DNA of 42,455 bases, taken from contig JAAUZM010000029.1 of the NCBI GenBank assembly GCA_014804605.1, positions 121,496 to 163,950 of the forward strand. Direction: 5' to 3'. Each line of letters opens with the position of its first letter. The first letter of the stretch is position 1. This DNA is from Lachnospiraceae bacterium (GTDB lineage Bacteria > Bacillota > Clostridia > Lachnospirales > Lachnospiraceae). The notes under the pieces were generated by a model, which did not search any database, was not told the origin of the DNA, and worked only from the letters and a program-made list of their open reading frames with translations. Shown piece by piece: positions 1-6,510 of this stretch. Position numbers and translations under genes: made by a program.

Positions 1-1
1 G

Positions 2-1552
2 ATTCTGAAAAGCAATAAAGCACAGTATGAATATGATATCCATGCGCTGGTGAAGGCGTTCTATCCTGCATGGGAGCTTAAGGTTCTCACACCGGAATCC
101 GTGGTGAAGGACAGGAGAATACGGGAAACGGCTCCTGTGATGGAATTGGAGTTTGGTGAGACGGAAGTAAAATTTATTATATATCCTGACGTACTTTATG
201 CGGGACAGCATAATGATATAAATGATAGAGGTTTACATAACTCTAAGCATGAGGATAAATACGCCCAGGATAAATCTGCTAATGTGAATACTCCGCATAT
301 TTACACATGGTGCAGTACAGATCAAGTGAATATATCAGGGTATAAGGATGAATTCAAGCGCTTCCTCTACACGGCATTGCAGGAAGAGGCAGGAATCACA
401 CTCCCGTGGGGGAATCTGACAGGCATCCGTCCCACGAAGATCGCCATGACGATGTTGGATGGCGGCAGCAACGAACAGGATGTGGCGGCATTTCTCCGGG
501 AAAAGCACTTTGTCAGTGAGGAAAAGATCGCCTTGGCAATCGACATTGCGAAGCGGGAACGGGAAATCTTAAGCAGACTGCACTATGAGAACGGTTACAG
601 CCTCTATATTGGTATTCCGTTCTGCCCGACTACCTGTCTGTACTGTTCATTTACTTCTTATCCGATCAGTGTGTGGAGAGAGCGGGTAGCGGATTATCTG
701 ACGGCGCTCGAACAGGAGATGGAGGCAGTAGTGCAGATACAGCAGGGAAAGATACTGGACACCGTTTACATCGGCGGCGGTACACCCACAGCGCTGTCTG
801 CGGATGAATTGGACAGACTGATTACAAGATTAAAAAGCACTTTTGATTTTAGCACCGTACAGGAGTTTACGGTGGAGGCAGGGCGCGCGGATAGTATCAC
901 AGAAGATAAATTAAGAGTGCTGCGCCGACATGGCGTCACAAGGATATCCGTGAATCCGCAGACTATGAAACAGGAGACACTGAAGCTGATCGGCAGGCAG
1001 CATACGGTAGAGCAGGTGATAGACGCTTTCCGGCTGGCGCGTAAGGTCGGGTTTGATAATATCAACATGGATATCATACTGGGACTTCCGGGAGAGACCA
1101 AAGAAGACGTGGAGGCGACGATAGAAGCGATCCTTGCTTTGGCACCGGATTCTCTGACTGTGCATTCCCTTGCGGTGAAGCGGGCTTCCGGTCTGCATAA
1201 GTGGATCGAGGAAAACGGTGTTACCGCCTACAACAACACGGAGGAGACTATGCGGATCGCGGCAGCAGGCGCACGGGCTATGGGCATGGAACCTTATTAT
1301 CTGTACCGGCAGAAAAATATGTCGGGTAATTTTGAGAACGTGGGGTATTCCGTGAAGGATAAGTATGGGATCTATAATATTCTAATTATGGAGGAGATGC
1401 AGACGATTGTTGCGCTGGGAGCGGGTTCGATTACAAAGAGAGTATATCCTGGCGGACGGATTGAACGCTGTGAGAATGTGAAGGAAGTGGCGCAGTATAT
1501 CGAGAGAATCGACGAGATGATTGAGAGGAAGAAACAGCTTTTAACTGATTGA
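2..1552 (+). CDS. hemZ: Oxygen-independent coproporphyrinogen III oxidase-like radical SAM protein HemZ (5' partial)
   Basis: Radical SAM enzyme of the HemZ/HemN group, expected to act on coproporphyrinogen III in anaerobic heme synthesis in the cytoplasm. The frame is open from the first bases of the window, so the true start lies upstream; the GTG at 50 is internal, because family-like residues (YEYDIHALVKAFYP) span it. The radical SAM cluster motif is CPTTCLYC, a CX3CX2C pattern, following GIPF. The SAM-binding glycine motif YIGGGTPT and the later strand NMDIILGLPGET also fit. The C-terminal region with YRQKNMSGNFENVGY matches the HemZ subgroup. A roughly 30-residue Asn/His/Asp-rich stretch in the N-terminal part (positions 211-300) looks like a lineage-specific insertion. 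Family assignment is firm; the exact substrate in HemZ subgroups is less certain, since many HemN-like proteins are not true oxidases. Confidence 0.92.
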   Translation: MLKSNKAQYEYDIHALVKAFYPAWELKVLTPESVVKDRRIRETAPVMELEFGETEVKFIIYPDVLYAGQHNDINDRGLHNSKHEDKYAQDKSANVNTPHIYTWCSTDQVNISGYKDEFKRFLYTALQEEAGITLPWGNLTGIRPTKIAMTMLDGGSNEQDVAAFLREKHFVSEEKIALAIDIAKREREILSRLHYENGYSLYIGIPFCPTTCLYCSFTSYPISVWRERVADYLTALEQEMEAVVQIQQGKILDTVYIGGGTPTALSADELDRLITRLKSTFDFSTVQEFTVEAGRADSITEDKLRVLRRHGVTRISVNPQTMKQETLKLIGRQHTVEQVIDAFRLARKVGFDNINMDIILGLPGETKEDVEATIEAILALAPDSLTVHSLAVKRASGLHKWIEENGVTAYNNTEETMRIAAAGARAMGMEPYYLYRQKNMSGNFENVGYSVKDKYGIYNILIMEEMQTIVALGAGSITKRVYPGGRIERCENVKEVAQYIERIDEMIERKKQLLTD

Positions 1553-1559
1553 TGGTTAA

Positions 1560-1676
1560 TATTATCACTTTTTCGAACAGAAGTCCGACACAGGACTGCA
1601 GATAGAACTTTTACAGAAATACCTGTTCATTCCGCTTGACATCTTCAAGAAAAGTAAGGTAAAAAGAAATGGATAA
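1560..1676 (+). pseudogene. Open 38-codon ORF scrap without start codon
   Basis: After a stop at 1557-1559 the frame stays open for 38 codons and ends with TAA at 1674-1676. The translation reads like a real protein tail (FEQKSDTGLQIELLQKYLF then IPLDIFKK) but has no ATG, GTG or TTG and no ribosome binding site. It may be the C-terminal remnant of a lost gene between hemZ and the toxin-antitoxin pair. The family is not recognised, and chance is possible for so short a frame. Confidence 0.2.
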
Positions 1677-1680
1677 TTTT

Positions 1681-1708
1681 TTGATTCTGTGATATGTTAT
1701 TTATAACA
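1681..1708 (+). promoter_or_regulatory. Possible promoter and operator of the toxin-antitoxin pair
   Basis: A TTGATT (1681-1686) and a TATAAC (1702-1707) are separated by 15 bases, a short spacing. An inverted repeat TGTTA-TTTA-TAACA (1695-1708) covers the -10 region 22 bases before the antitoxin start. Autoregulation through such a site is usual for type II toxin-antitoxin operons; here it is inferred from position only. Confidence 0.3.
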
Positions 1709-1730
1709 GCATTGAGAAAGGATGATTTAT

Positions 1731-1889
1731 ATGGCAACAGCAATAGCGGCAAAAACAGTAGAAAGATCCTCTTCCATAGATGATGCAATGGAAGTGTTGT
1801 TTGGTAAACTTGATGAAGCGATTGACGATATGGAAAGCGGAAGAGTACAGACTATAGAAGAGGCGTGGAAGGAAATTGACAGCATATAA
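1731..1889 (+). CDS. Small antitoxin of a type II toxin-antitoxin pair
   Basis: A 52-residue acidic protein starting MATAIAAKTVERSSSIDD and ending in EEAWKEIDSI. AGAAAGG lies 9 bases before the ATG. It is followed after 9 bases by a RelE/ParE-type toxin, with GGAG between the genes serving the second start. The helical C-terminal part (DEAIDDMESGRVQTIEEAW) resembles the toxin-wrapping tail of RelB-like antitoxins. It seems too short to hold a full ribbon-helix-helix or AbrB DNA-binding domain, so repression may depend on the first 20 residues or be weak. The role is inferred mainly from gene order; I did not identify the exact antitoxin family. Confidence 0.7.
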   Translation: MATAIAAKTVERSSSIDDAMEVLFGKLDEAIDDMESGRVQTIEEAWKEIDSI

Positions 1890-1898
1890 GGAGTACAA

Positions 1899-2237
1899 AT
1901 GAATAAGCGTTATAGGGTTGTAATCGCTCAAAGCGGCAAAACTGATGTAAAGAATAAAAAACATTATATCATCCAAAATTTCAAGTACCGTGAATATGCG
2001 GAAAATTTATCTTTGAGAATCAGAAAAGCCGCTGAGGAATTAGCGATATTTCCAACCAGCCACCAAACAACGGGGTTTCAATATCGTGGATATGATATTT
2101 ATATGAAAACACAAAGCAATCATCTATTTTTTTATGTAATTGATGATGATAAAGATATTGTAACTATACTCCGTATTTTGCAGGATGGTATGGATTGGGA
2201 ATACATAATTCAACGGTGGATTCAAATAAATTCATAG
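1899..2237 (+). CDS. RelE/ParE-type toxin
   Basis: A 112-residue basic protein of the RelE/ParE superfamily fold. The order is a first strand (YRVVIAQSGKTDVK), a helical pair with many basic residues (YAENLSLRIRKAAEELAIFP), a GYDIYMKTQSNHLFFYVID strand segment and an ending strand IVTILRILQDGMDWE. The line VTILRILQDGMDW matches the closing strand where RelE/ParE toxins carry catalytic or binding residues. Usual family length is 90 to 115. RelE members cut mRNA on the ribosome and ParE members inhibit gyrase; sequence alone does not tell which this is. It is co-transcribed with the preceding 52-residue antitoxin and followed by a good terminator. Confidence 0.85.
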   Translation: MNKRYRVVIAQSGKTDVKNKKHYIIQNFKYREYAENLSLRIRKAAEELAIFPTSHQTTGFQYRGYDIYMKTQSNHLFFYVIDDDKDIVTILRILQDGMDWEYIIQRWIQINS

Positions 2238-2266
2238 TGAAAAGAAATGCTCTGTGTACAACGTGA

Positions 2267-2304
2267 AGGCGTATGGAACGGAAAACCATGCGTCTTTTTC
2301 TTTT
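2267..2304 (+). terminator. Rho-independent terminator after the toxin gene
   Basis: A 10-bp stem (2267-2276 with 2286-2295, including two G-U pairs) and a 9-base loop are followed by TTTTTCTTTT. It closes the toxin-antitoxin operon. Confidence 0.8.
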
Positions 2305-2354
2305 GATGGAAGAAATGTAATTTTCCTCTTTCTCATTCAAACCACGCAAATCAC

Positions 2355-2383
2355 TTGCACCTTGCAAACTTGTTTACTATAAT
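2355..2383 (+). promoter_or_regulatory. SigA-type promoter of the EAL sensor gene
   Basis: TTGCAC (2355-2360) and a consensus TATAAT (2378-2383) are 17 bases apart, about 70 bases before the start at 2452. A small TGCC/GGCA hairpin (2401-2414) lies in the leader. Confidence 0.7.
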
Positions 2384-2451
2384 TAAACATATAATAGTCG
2401 TGCCTGTGAAGGCACTGAACAGTTACGAATAATCAGAAAGGGCAAAGTCTT

Positions 2452-5376
2452 ATGGAGAAGATACATAAAAGAACGCATGGCAGAGCAGCCAGGTTACTTG
2501 TGTCTATGCTTGTGGTGGCACTTCTGGCATCAATTGGCGGTACCGGAGTTGTACATGGCGCGGAAAAGTGCACAGTCCGTGTCGGGTTTTTCCCTATGGA
2601 AGGTTACAATGAGACCAGAGCGGACGGCAGCCGCACAGGTATGGATGTTGAGTACTTGGAGGCGCTGAGCGATTATGTCAATTGGAACATTGAATATGTG
2701 GAATGCGAAAGCTGGGACGATGCCCTGACTATGCTTTTGGATGAACAGATAGATCTGGTGGGTTCGGCGCAGTATTCTGCGGAACGGGTGAAGCTGTACC
2801 GGTATGCGAACTTAGCCAGTGGATATACCTTTGGCGTGATTGCCGTAAACGGTGACAGCACATTTGCATATGAAGACTTCGACGCGATGCGCGATGCCAC
2901 CTTCGGTGTTGTGGGCAGTTACATACGAAAAGACGAATTTTACGAATATATGGCAGATCACGGTATTTCAAGTCTTAAGGTAAAGGAATACGAAAATACG
3001 GCAGCTCTGCATGAAGCATTGAATACCGGGGAAATTGATGCCCTCGTACATTCCCTGACGGAGGTTCGCGAAGGGCAGCGTGTGGTCGGCAGGTTTGCGC
3101 CCATGCCTTTTTATTACATAACCTATCAGGGTAACGATGAACTGATACGGGAACTCAATCAGGGAATCGCAGATTTGAAGATGAACCGGCCTGATCTGGA
3201 AAATGAACTGATGGTAAGGTATTATGACAGCAGACTGGATCAGACGATTCTGTTGACAAATAATGAGAAGCAGTATATTGCGGAAAAAGGGACATTGACC
3301 GTAGGATATTTAGATGGTTACTATCCGTTCTCTTACGAGCATGAAGGTGTCTATATGGGGCTTTCCAAACAAATGTTGGAGGAGGTGTCTGTGAGCGCAG
3401 GTGTCCTTTTTAACTATGTGAGGATGGAAAGCATGGAGGAGGCTAAGAGAGCCCTGAAAAGCGGTAGTATCGATATCTTAAGCTACTGTGGGGAGACAGT
3501 TCAGCGCATGCAGGCAGACGGACTGGCATCCACGAAAGAGTATGCTCAGGTACCCCAAGTCATTATTATGAGAAGGAATGACAAATCAGATTCGATAAAT
3601 GTTCTGGCTGTGGAAGAAAGCAACGCTTCAGGGGCGGCAGTGCAGAAATTCATCGATGAGAATACGCGTCTTTTGCTCTATTCCACACAGCTGGAGAGCC
3701 TGAATGCGGTGATGGCCGGCAAGGCGGACGCTGCCATATGTGATGGGTATCTGGCGGAGTATCTGCTCGGTTCCCAGCTTCGTTTCAACAAGATGGAGAT
3801 CCACAGTGTGCTGAGCGACGTTCACAGCATCTGTATGCTTGTGGCGGATAACGAGGATTTGCCGCTTCTCGGTATTTTAAATAAGGAGCTGCTCGGGGTC
3901 AGCGACAAGATGGTCAATGACTATATGCTTCAGGATAATTTCTATTCCAAGATGAGTATGGCGAACTTTATCAGCGATCACAGTATTCCGATCATTCTTG
4001 TCTTGTCGTGCTGTGCTGTGGCAATCATTCTGGTGCTGTTCTTTCTGCTTCGGAACAGTATGCGGGTTCAGAAGCTGATGTACAAGGATACGGAATTTAA
4101 TGTTTGGAACCTTCATTATTTGAGGTATCGGGCAACACAGAAACTGGCAGCGGACAAAAACAGTAATTATGCCGTCGCCTACACGGATATCGGTCAATTT
4201 AAGAGTTACAACGCGTTGTATGGTTGGAATGCGGGACAGCGTATACTGGAAATAATCATCGAGGCGCTCCATGCGGAAATAGATGATAAAAATGAACTCT
4301 ACGCCAGAAGCTATGGAAGCCATTTTGTTCTTTTTATGAAGTATGATAATGTGGAAGCCCTGCGAAGCCGTCTGATGAACATCGCGGATAAGATATCTTC
4401 ACGAATCTACGAAAAAGTAGATACCCATATGTCTCTGGCTATAGGTGTAGGCTGTCTGGAGAACGGGGACGACGATTTACAGCGTGCTTTGTCTGAGGGC
4501 ATACAGCTGGTAGATTCTTTAAAGAGCAGCTACAGCAACGCGGTACAGATTTATGATGACAAGCTGCGGGCACAGCTGAGAGAGACGCATGAGCGGGAAA
4601 AGCTTTTGGAATCTGTCGATATCAATAAGGACTTTGTGGCTTATTATCAGGCGAAGGTGGATATTCGTAATGAAAAGATCGTGGGTGCCGAAGCGTTGGT
4701 ACGCTTCAAGGACCCAACAGCGGATGGAGCCATTCGCACGCCGTGGTTTTTTGTACCCTATTATGAGCGCACCGGCAGGATTAAGGAGATTGATTTCTTT
4801 GTTATGGAAAGCGTGTGTAAAATGCTGCGCCGGCGCATTGATGAGGGCAGGAATGTTGTACCGGTGTCCTGCAATTTTTCCAGAATACATTTTACGGAGG
4901 ATGGTTTCCCTGAAAAGTTTGAGTCCATTATAGACAGATACCGGATTCCCAAAGATCTGATCGAGGTGGAGATTACAGAGACACTTGTGGTAGAGGATGT
5001 GCAGCAGCAGAAGGTCAAGGAGACCGTAGACATCCTGCGTGAAAAGGGCGTGCATCTCTCCATAGACGATTTCGGGTCTGGGTATTCTTCACTGGGAGTG
5101 TTTGAGCAGATACCGGCATCCGTTATTAAGCTGGATCGTTCTTTCTTGCTCAATAACGAAAATCGTACCAGACAGGTGCAGATCATGAAGAATATAGTAA
5201 ATCTTGCCAAAGATCTGAACGCCCAAGTGGTCTGTGAGGGCGTGGAGACAGAGGACGATACGGAACTTATGATGGAGATCGGCGCTTATGTGGCACAGGG
5301 TTACCGCTACTGTAAGCCGATACCGGAGGATGTGTTTGAGAAAATGCTGGAGGGAAATACTGCCTCGAATAAGTGA
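2452..5376 (+). CDS. Membrane sensor with two solute-binding domains, degenerate GGDEF and active-looking EAL domain
   Basis: Predicted cyclic di-GMP phosphodiesterase with an extracytoplasmic sensor. Residues 10-37 form a signal peptide or anchor. Two tandem family-3 solute-binding domains follow (about 40-260 and 280-490), then a membrane helix (about 510-534), a GGDEF-type domain (about 545-700) and an EAL domain (about 710-965). The GGDEF signature is replaced by YGSHF (621-625), so cyclase activity is unlikely and the domain may be regulatory. The EAL domain keeps E747-A-L and family catalytic positions seen as CNFSRIHF, EVEITET, DDFGSGYSS, VIKLDRSF, CEGVET and AQGYRYCKP. By homology the sensor would bind an amino acid-like ligand and adjust cyclic di-GMP breakdown. 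It is monocistronic, with its own promoter and a hairpin after the stop. Confidence 0.93.
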   Translation: MEKIHKRTHGRAARLLVSMLVVALLASIGGTGVVHGAEKCTVRVGFFPMEGYNETRADGSRTGMDVEYLEALSDYVNWNIEYVECESWDDALTMLLDEQIDLVGSAQYSAERVKLYRYANLASGYTFGVIAVNGDSTFAYEDFDAMRDATFGVVGSYIRKDEFYEYMADHGISSLKVKEYENTAALHEALNTGEIDALVHSLTEVREGQRVVGRFAPMPFYYITYQGNDELIRELNQGIADLKMNRPDLENELMVRYYDSRLDQTILLTNNEKQYIAEKGTLTVGYLDGYYPFSYEHEGVYMGLSKQMLEEVSVSAGVLFNYVRMESMEEAKRALKSGSIDILSYCGETVQRMQADGLASTKEYAQVPQVIIMRRNDKSDSINVLAVEESNASGAAVQKFIDENTRLLLYSTQLESLNAVMAGKADAAICDGYLAEYLLGSQLRFNKMEIHSVLSDVHSICMLVADNEDLPLLGILNKELLGVSDKMVNDYMLQDNFYSKMSMANFISDHSIPIILVLSCCAVAIILVLFFLLRNSMRVQKLMYKDTEFNVWNLHYLRYRATQKLAADKNSNYAVAYTDIGQFKSYNALYGWNAGQRILEIIIEALHAEIDDKNELYARSYGSHFVLFMKYDNVEALRSRLMNIADKISSRIYEKVDTHMSLAIGVGCLENGDDDLQRALSEGIQLVDSLKSSYSNAVQIYDDKLRAQLRETHEREKLLESVDINKDFVAYYQAKVDIRNEKIVGAEALVRFKDPTADGAIRTPWFFVPYYERTGRIKEIDFFVMESVCKMLRRRIDEGRNVVPVSCNFSRIHFTEDGFPEKFESIIDRYRIPKDLIEVEITETLVVEDVQQQKVKETVDILREKGVHLSIDDFGSGYSSLGVFEQIPASVIKLDRSFLLNNENRTRQVQIMKNIVNLAKDLNAQVVCEGVETEDDTELMMEIGAYVAQGYRYCKPIPEDVFEKMLEGNTASNK

Positions 5377-5390
5377 AGGATCCATACCCT

Positions 5391-5421
5391 AAAAGACAGC
5401 CGGGTGCGCCCGACTGTCTTT
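5391..5421. terminator. Shared hairpin between convergent genes
   Basis: AAAGACAG pairs with CTGTCTTT, with an inner CGGG/CCCG stem. The U-rich run is better on the minus strand (CTGTCTTTT). It sits between the stop of the EAL gene and the stop of the AraC gene, overlapping the latter, and probably serves both directions. Confidence 0.6.
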
Positions 5422-6256
5422 AGTGCTTCTGCCTCATTCTAAGCTTATGCGGCGTCGTGCCGTAGGTTTGTTTGAACATCCGCATGAACTGCTTATAATT
5501 TGTTATTCCGTTTTTTTCCAGCAAGAAGGTAATACTCTCATCTGTCTGTATCAATTCCTGATAAAATCGCATAAGACGCACCTGTGACACGTAAGTGAAG
5601 AAAGTCTGTCCGGTATATTTTTTAAAAAGGCGGCAGAAATATTCGGGAGTGACACTAAGCTGTGTCGCGATCTGGTTAAGGGATATTTGTTCCCGATAGT
5701 GTCTGCGGACATATTGCATGCTCTGTTCAATGCGCAGGAAATCCCGCTCCGTGCGTTTTCTATTTTGTACGCTTAAGAGAGAGGAACCCTTTGTGTACAG
5801 AAGATAAAGAAAATAGTAGAGCCGTGTAAAGAACAGCAGATGCCATCCCTTATCCCTGTTCCGATCCAGATCGATAAACTCCCGGAAGATTTCGCATAAC
5901 CGGAGATTCAGTGAATCGGGAGAGGAGTCATGCGGAAGATATTCAGAAAAGTGAAGCAGCTTCCAGTCTGTGCTAATGCGCTCCAGATGGATGGAAGGAA
6001 TCTGAAGCAGATAATAATGACAGTCTCCGAGTGCGTGAGTGTAGTGAATATCCTGAGGATTGACGATCAGAATATCGGATGTGAGAAGTTCATAAGAGGC
6101 CTCGTTAATATAGGCAGTCATTTTGCCCTTGGCTATATAAATTATTTCGAGGTGCTGATGCCAGTGCGCCGGGACGAGAATATCGGAATTCTCTACGGAA
6201 GAAAAAAATACCTGAGTCAGTTCATCATCGTGGATCGTTTCGTGTTCGCAGTGCAT
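5420..6256 (-). CDS. AraC-family transcription regulator with N-terminal cupin domain
   Basis: A 278-residue regulator. The N-terminal cupin-like ligand domain contains HWHQHLEIIYIAKGKM and a following NPQDIHYTH. The C-terminal domain has two helix-turn-helix units (ISLNQIATQLSVTPEYFCRLFKKYTG and ITFLLEKNGITNYKQFMRMF) and ends with the family signature YGTTPHKLR. The start at 6256 (MHCEHETIHD) is chosen because CGGGAGG lies just upstream; a possible ATG 14 codons earlier lacks a ribosome binding site. It is divergent from the GH3 beta-glucosidase, with facing promoters in the shared 254-base gap, so it probably controls that gene in response to a sugar. The ligand is not known from sequence. 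Confidence 0.9.
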   Translation of the reverse strand: MHCEHETIHDDELTQVFFSSVENSDILVPAHWHQHLEIIYIAKGKMTAYINEASYELLTSDILIVNPQDIHYTHALGDCHYYLLQIPSIHLERISTDWKLLHFSEYLPHDSSPDSLNLRLCEIFREFIDLDRNRDKGWHLLFFTRLYYFLYLLYTKGSSLLSVQNRKRTERDFLRIEQSMQYVRRHYREQISLNQIATQLSVTPEYFCRLFKKYTGQTFFTYVSQVRLMRFYQELIQTDESITFLLEKNGITNYKQFMRMFKQTYGTTPHKLRMRQKH

Positions 6257-6312
6257 GGGTGCCTCCCGGGAAATACCTGTTAAGGTCAATATAATCATAA
6301 AATTTATGCTTA

Positions 6313-6341
6313 ATTATAGCTAATATTATATGCAATATCAA
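6313..6341 (-). promoter_or_regulatory. Promoter of the AraC regulator gene
   Basis: Read on the minus strand, TTGATA (6336-6341) and TATAAT (6313-6318) are 17 bases apart, 57 bases before the chosen start at 6256. It abuts the oppositely directed promoter at 6344-6373. Confidence 0.65.
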
Positions 6342-6343
6342 GA

Positions 6344-6373
6344 TTGACCTATATTTTAAGCAATATTTATTAT
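6344..6373 (+). promoter_or_regulatory. Promoter of the GH3 gene, with possible regulator half-sites
   Basis: TTGACC (6344-6349) and TATTAT (6368-6373) are 18 bases apart. The direct repeat GCAATAT occurs at 6332-6338 and 6360-6366, 28 bases apart and flanking the -35 box. This geometry could suit two AraC-family subunits; the binding role is inference. The leader before the start is about 135 bases long and carries a GGCAG/CTGCC hairpin near 6482. Confidence 0.5.
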
Positions 6374-6510
6374 AGATTAACAGAGTACTGATACTTATAA
6401 TGTATTATAAAGTAGAAGAACGGACATTGGCGTATAGTAACGGACAAGCTATTGCGCGGAGTAAATTGTAACGAATAATCAGGCAGAATCTGCCGGAAAA
6501 GAGGGATAAG

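Noticed and set aside
1636-1665. A perfect TTGACA at 1636-1641 before the toxin-antitoxin pair
   Set aside because: No acceptable -10 box lies 16 to 18 bases downstream, and it falls within the ORF scrap.
2422-6482. A 15-base near-match (GTWACGAATAATCAG) upstream of the EAL gene (2422-2436) and the GH3 gene (6468-6482)
   Set aside because: Exact 12-base matches are expected by chance many times in 42 kb; the shared position before a start is suggestive but not enough.
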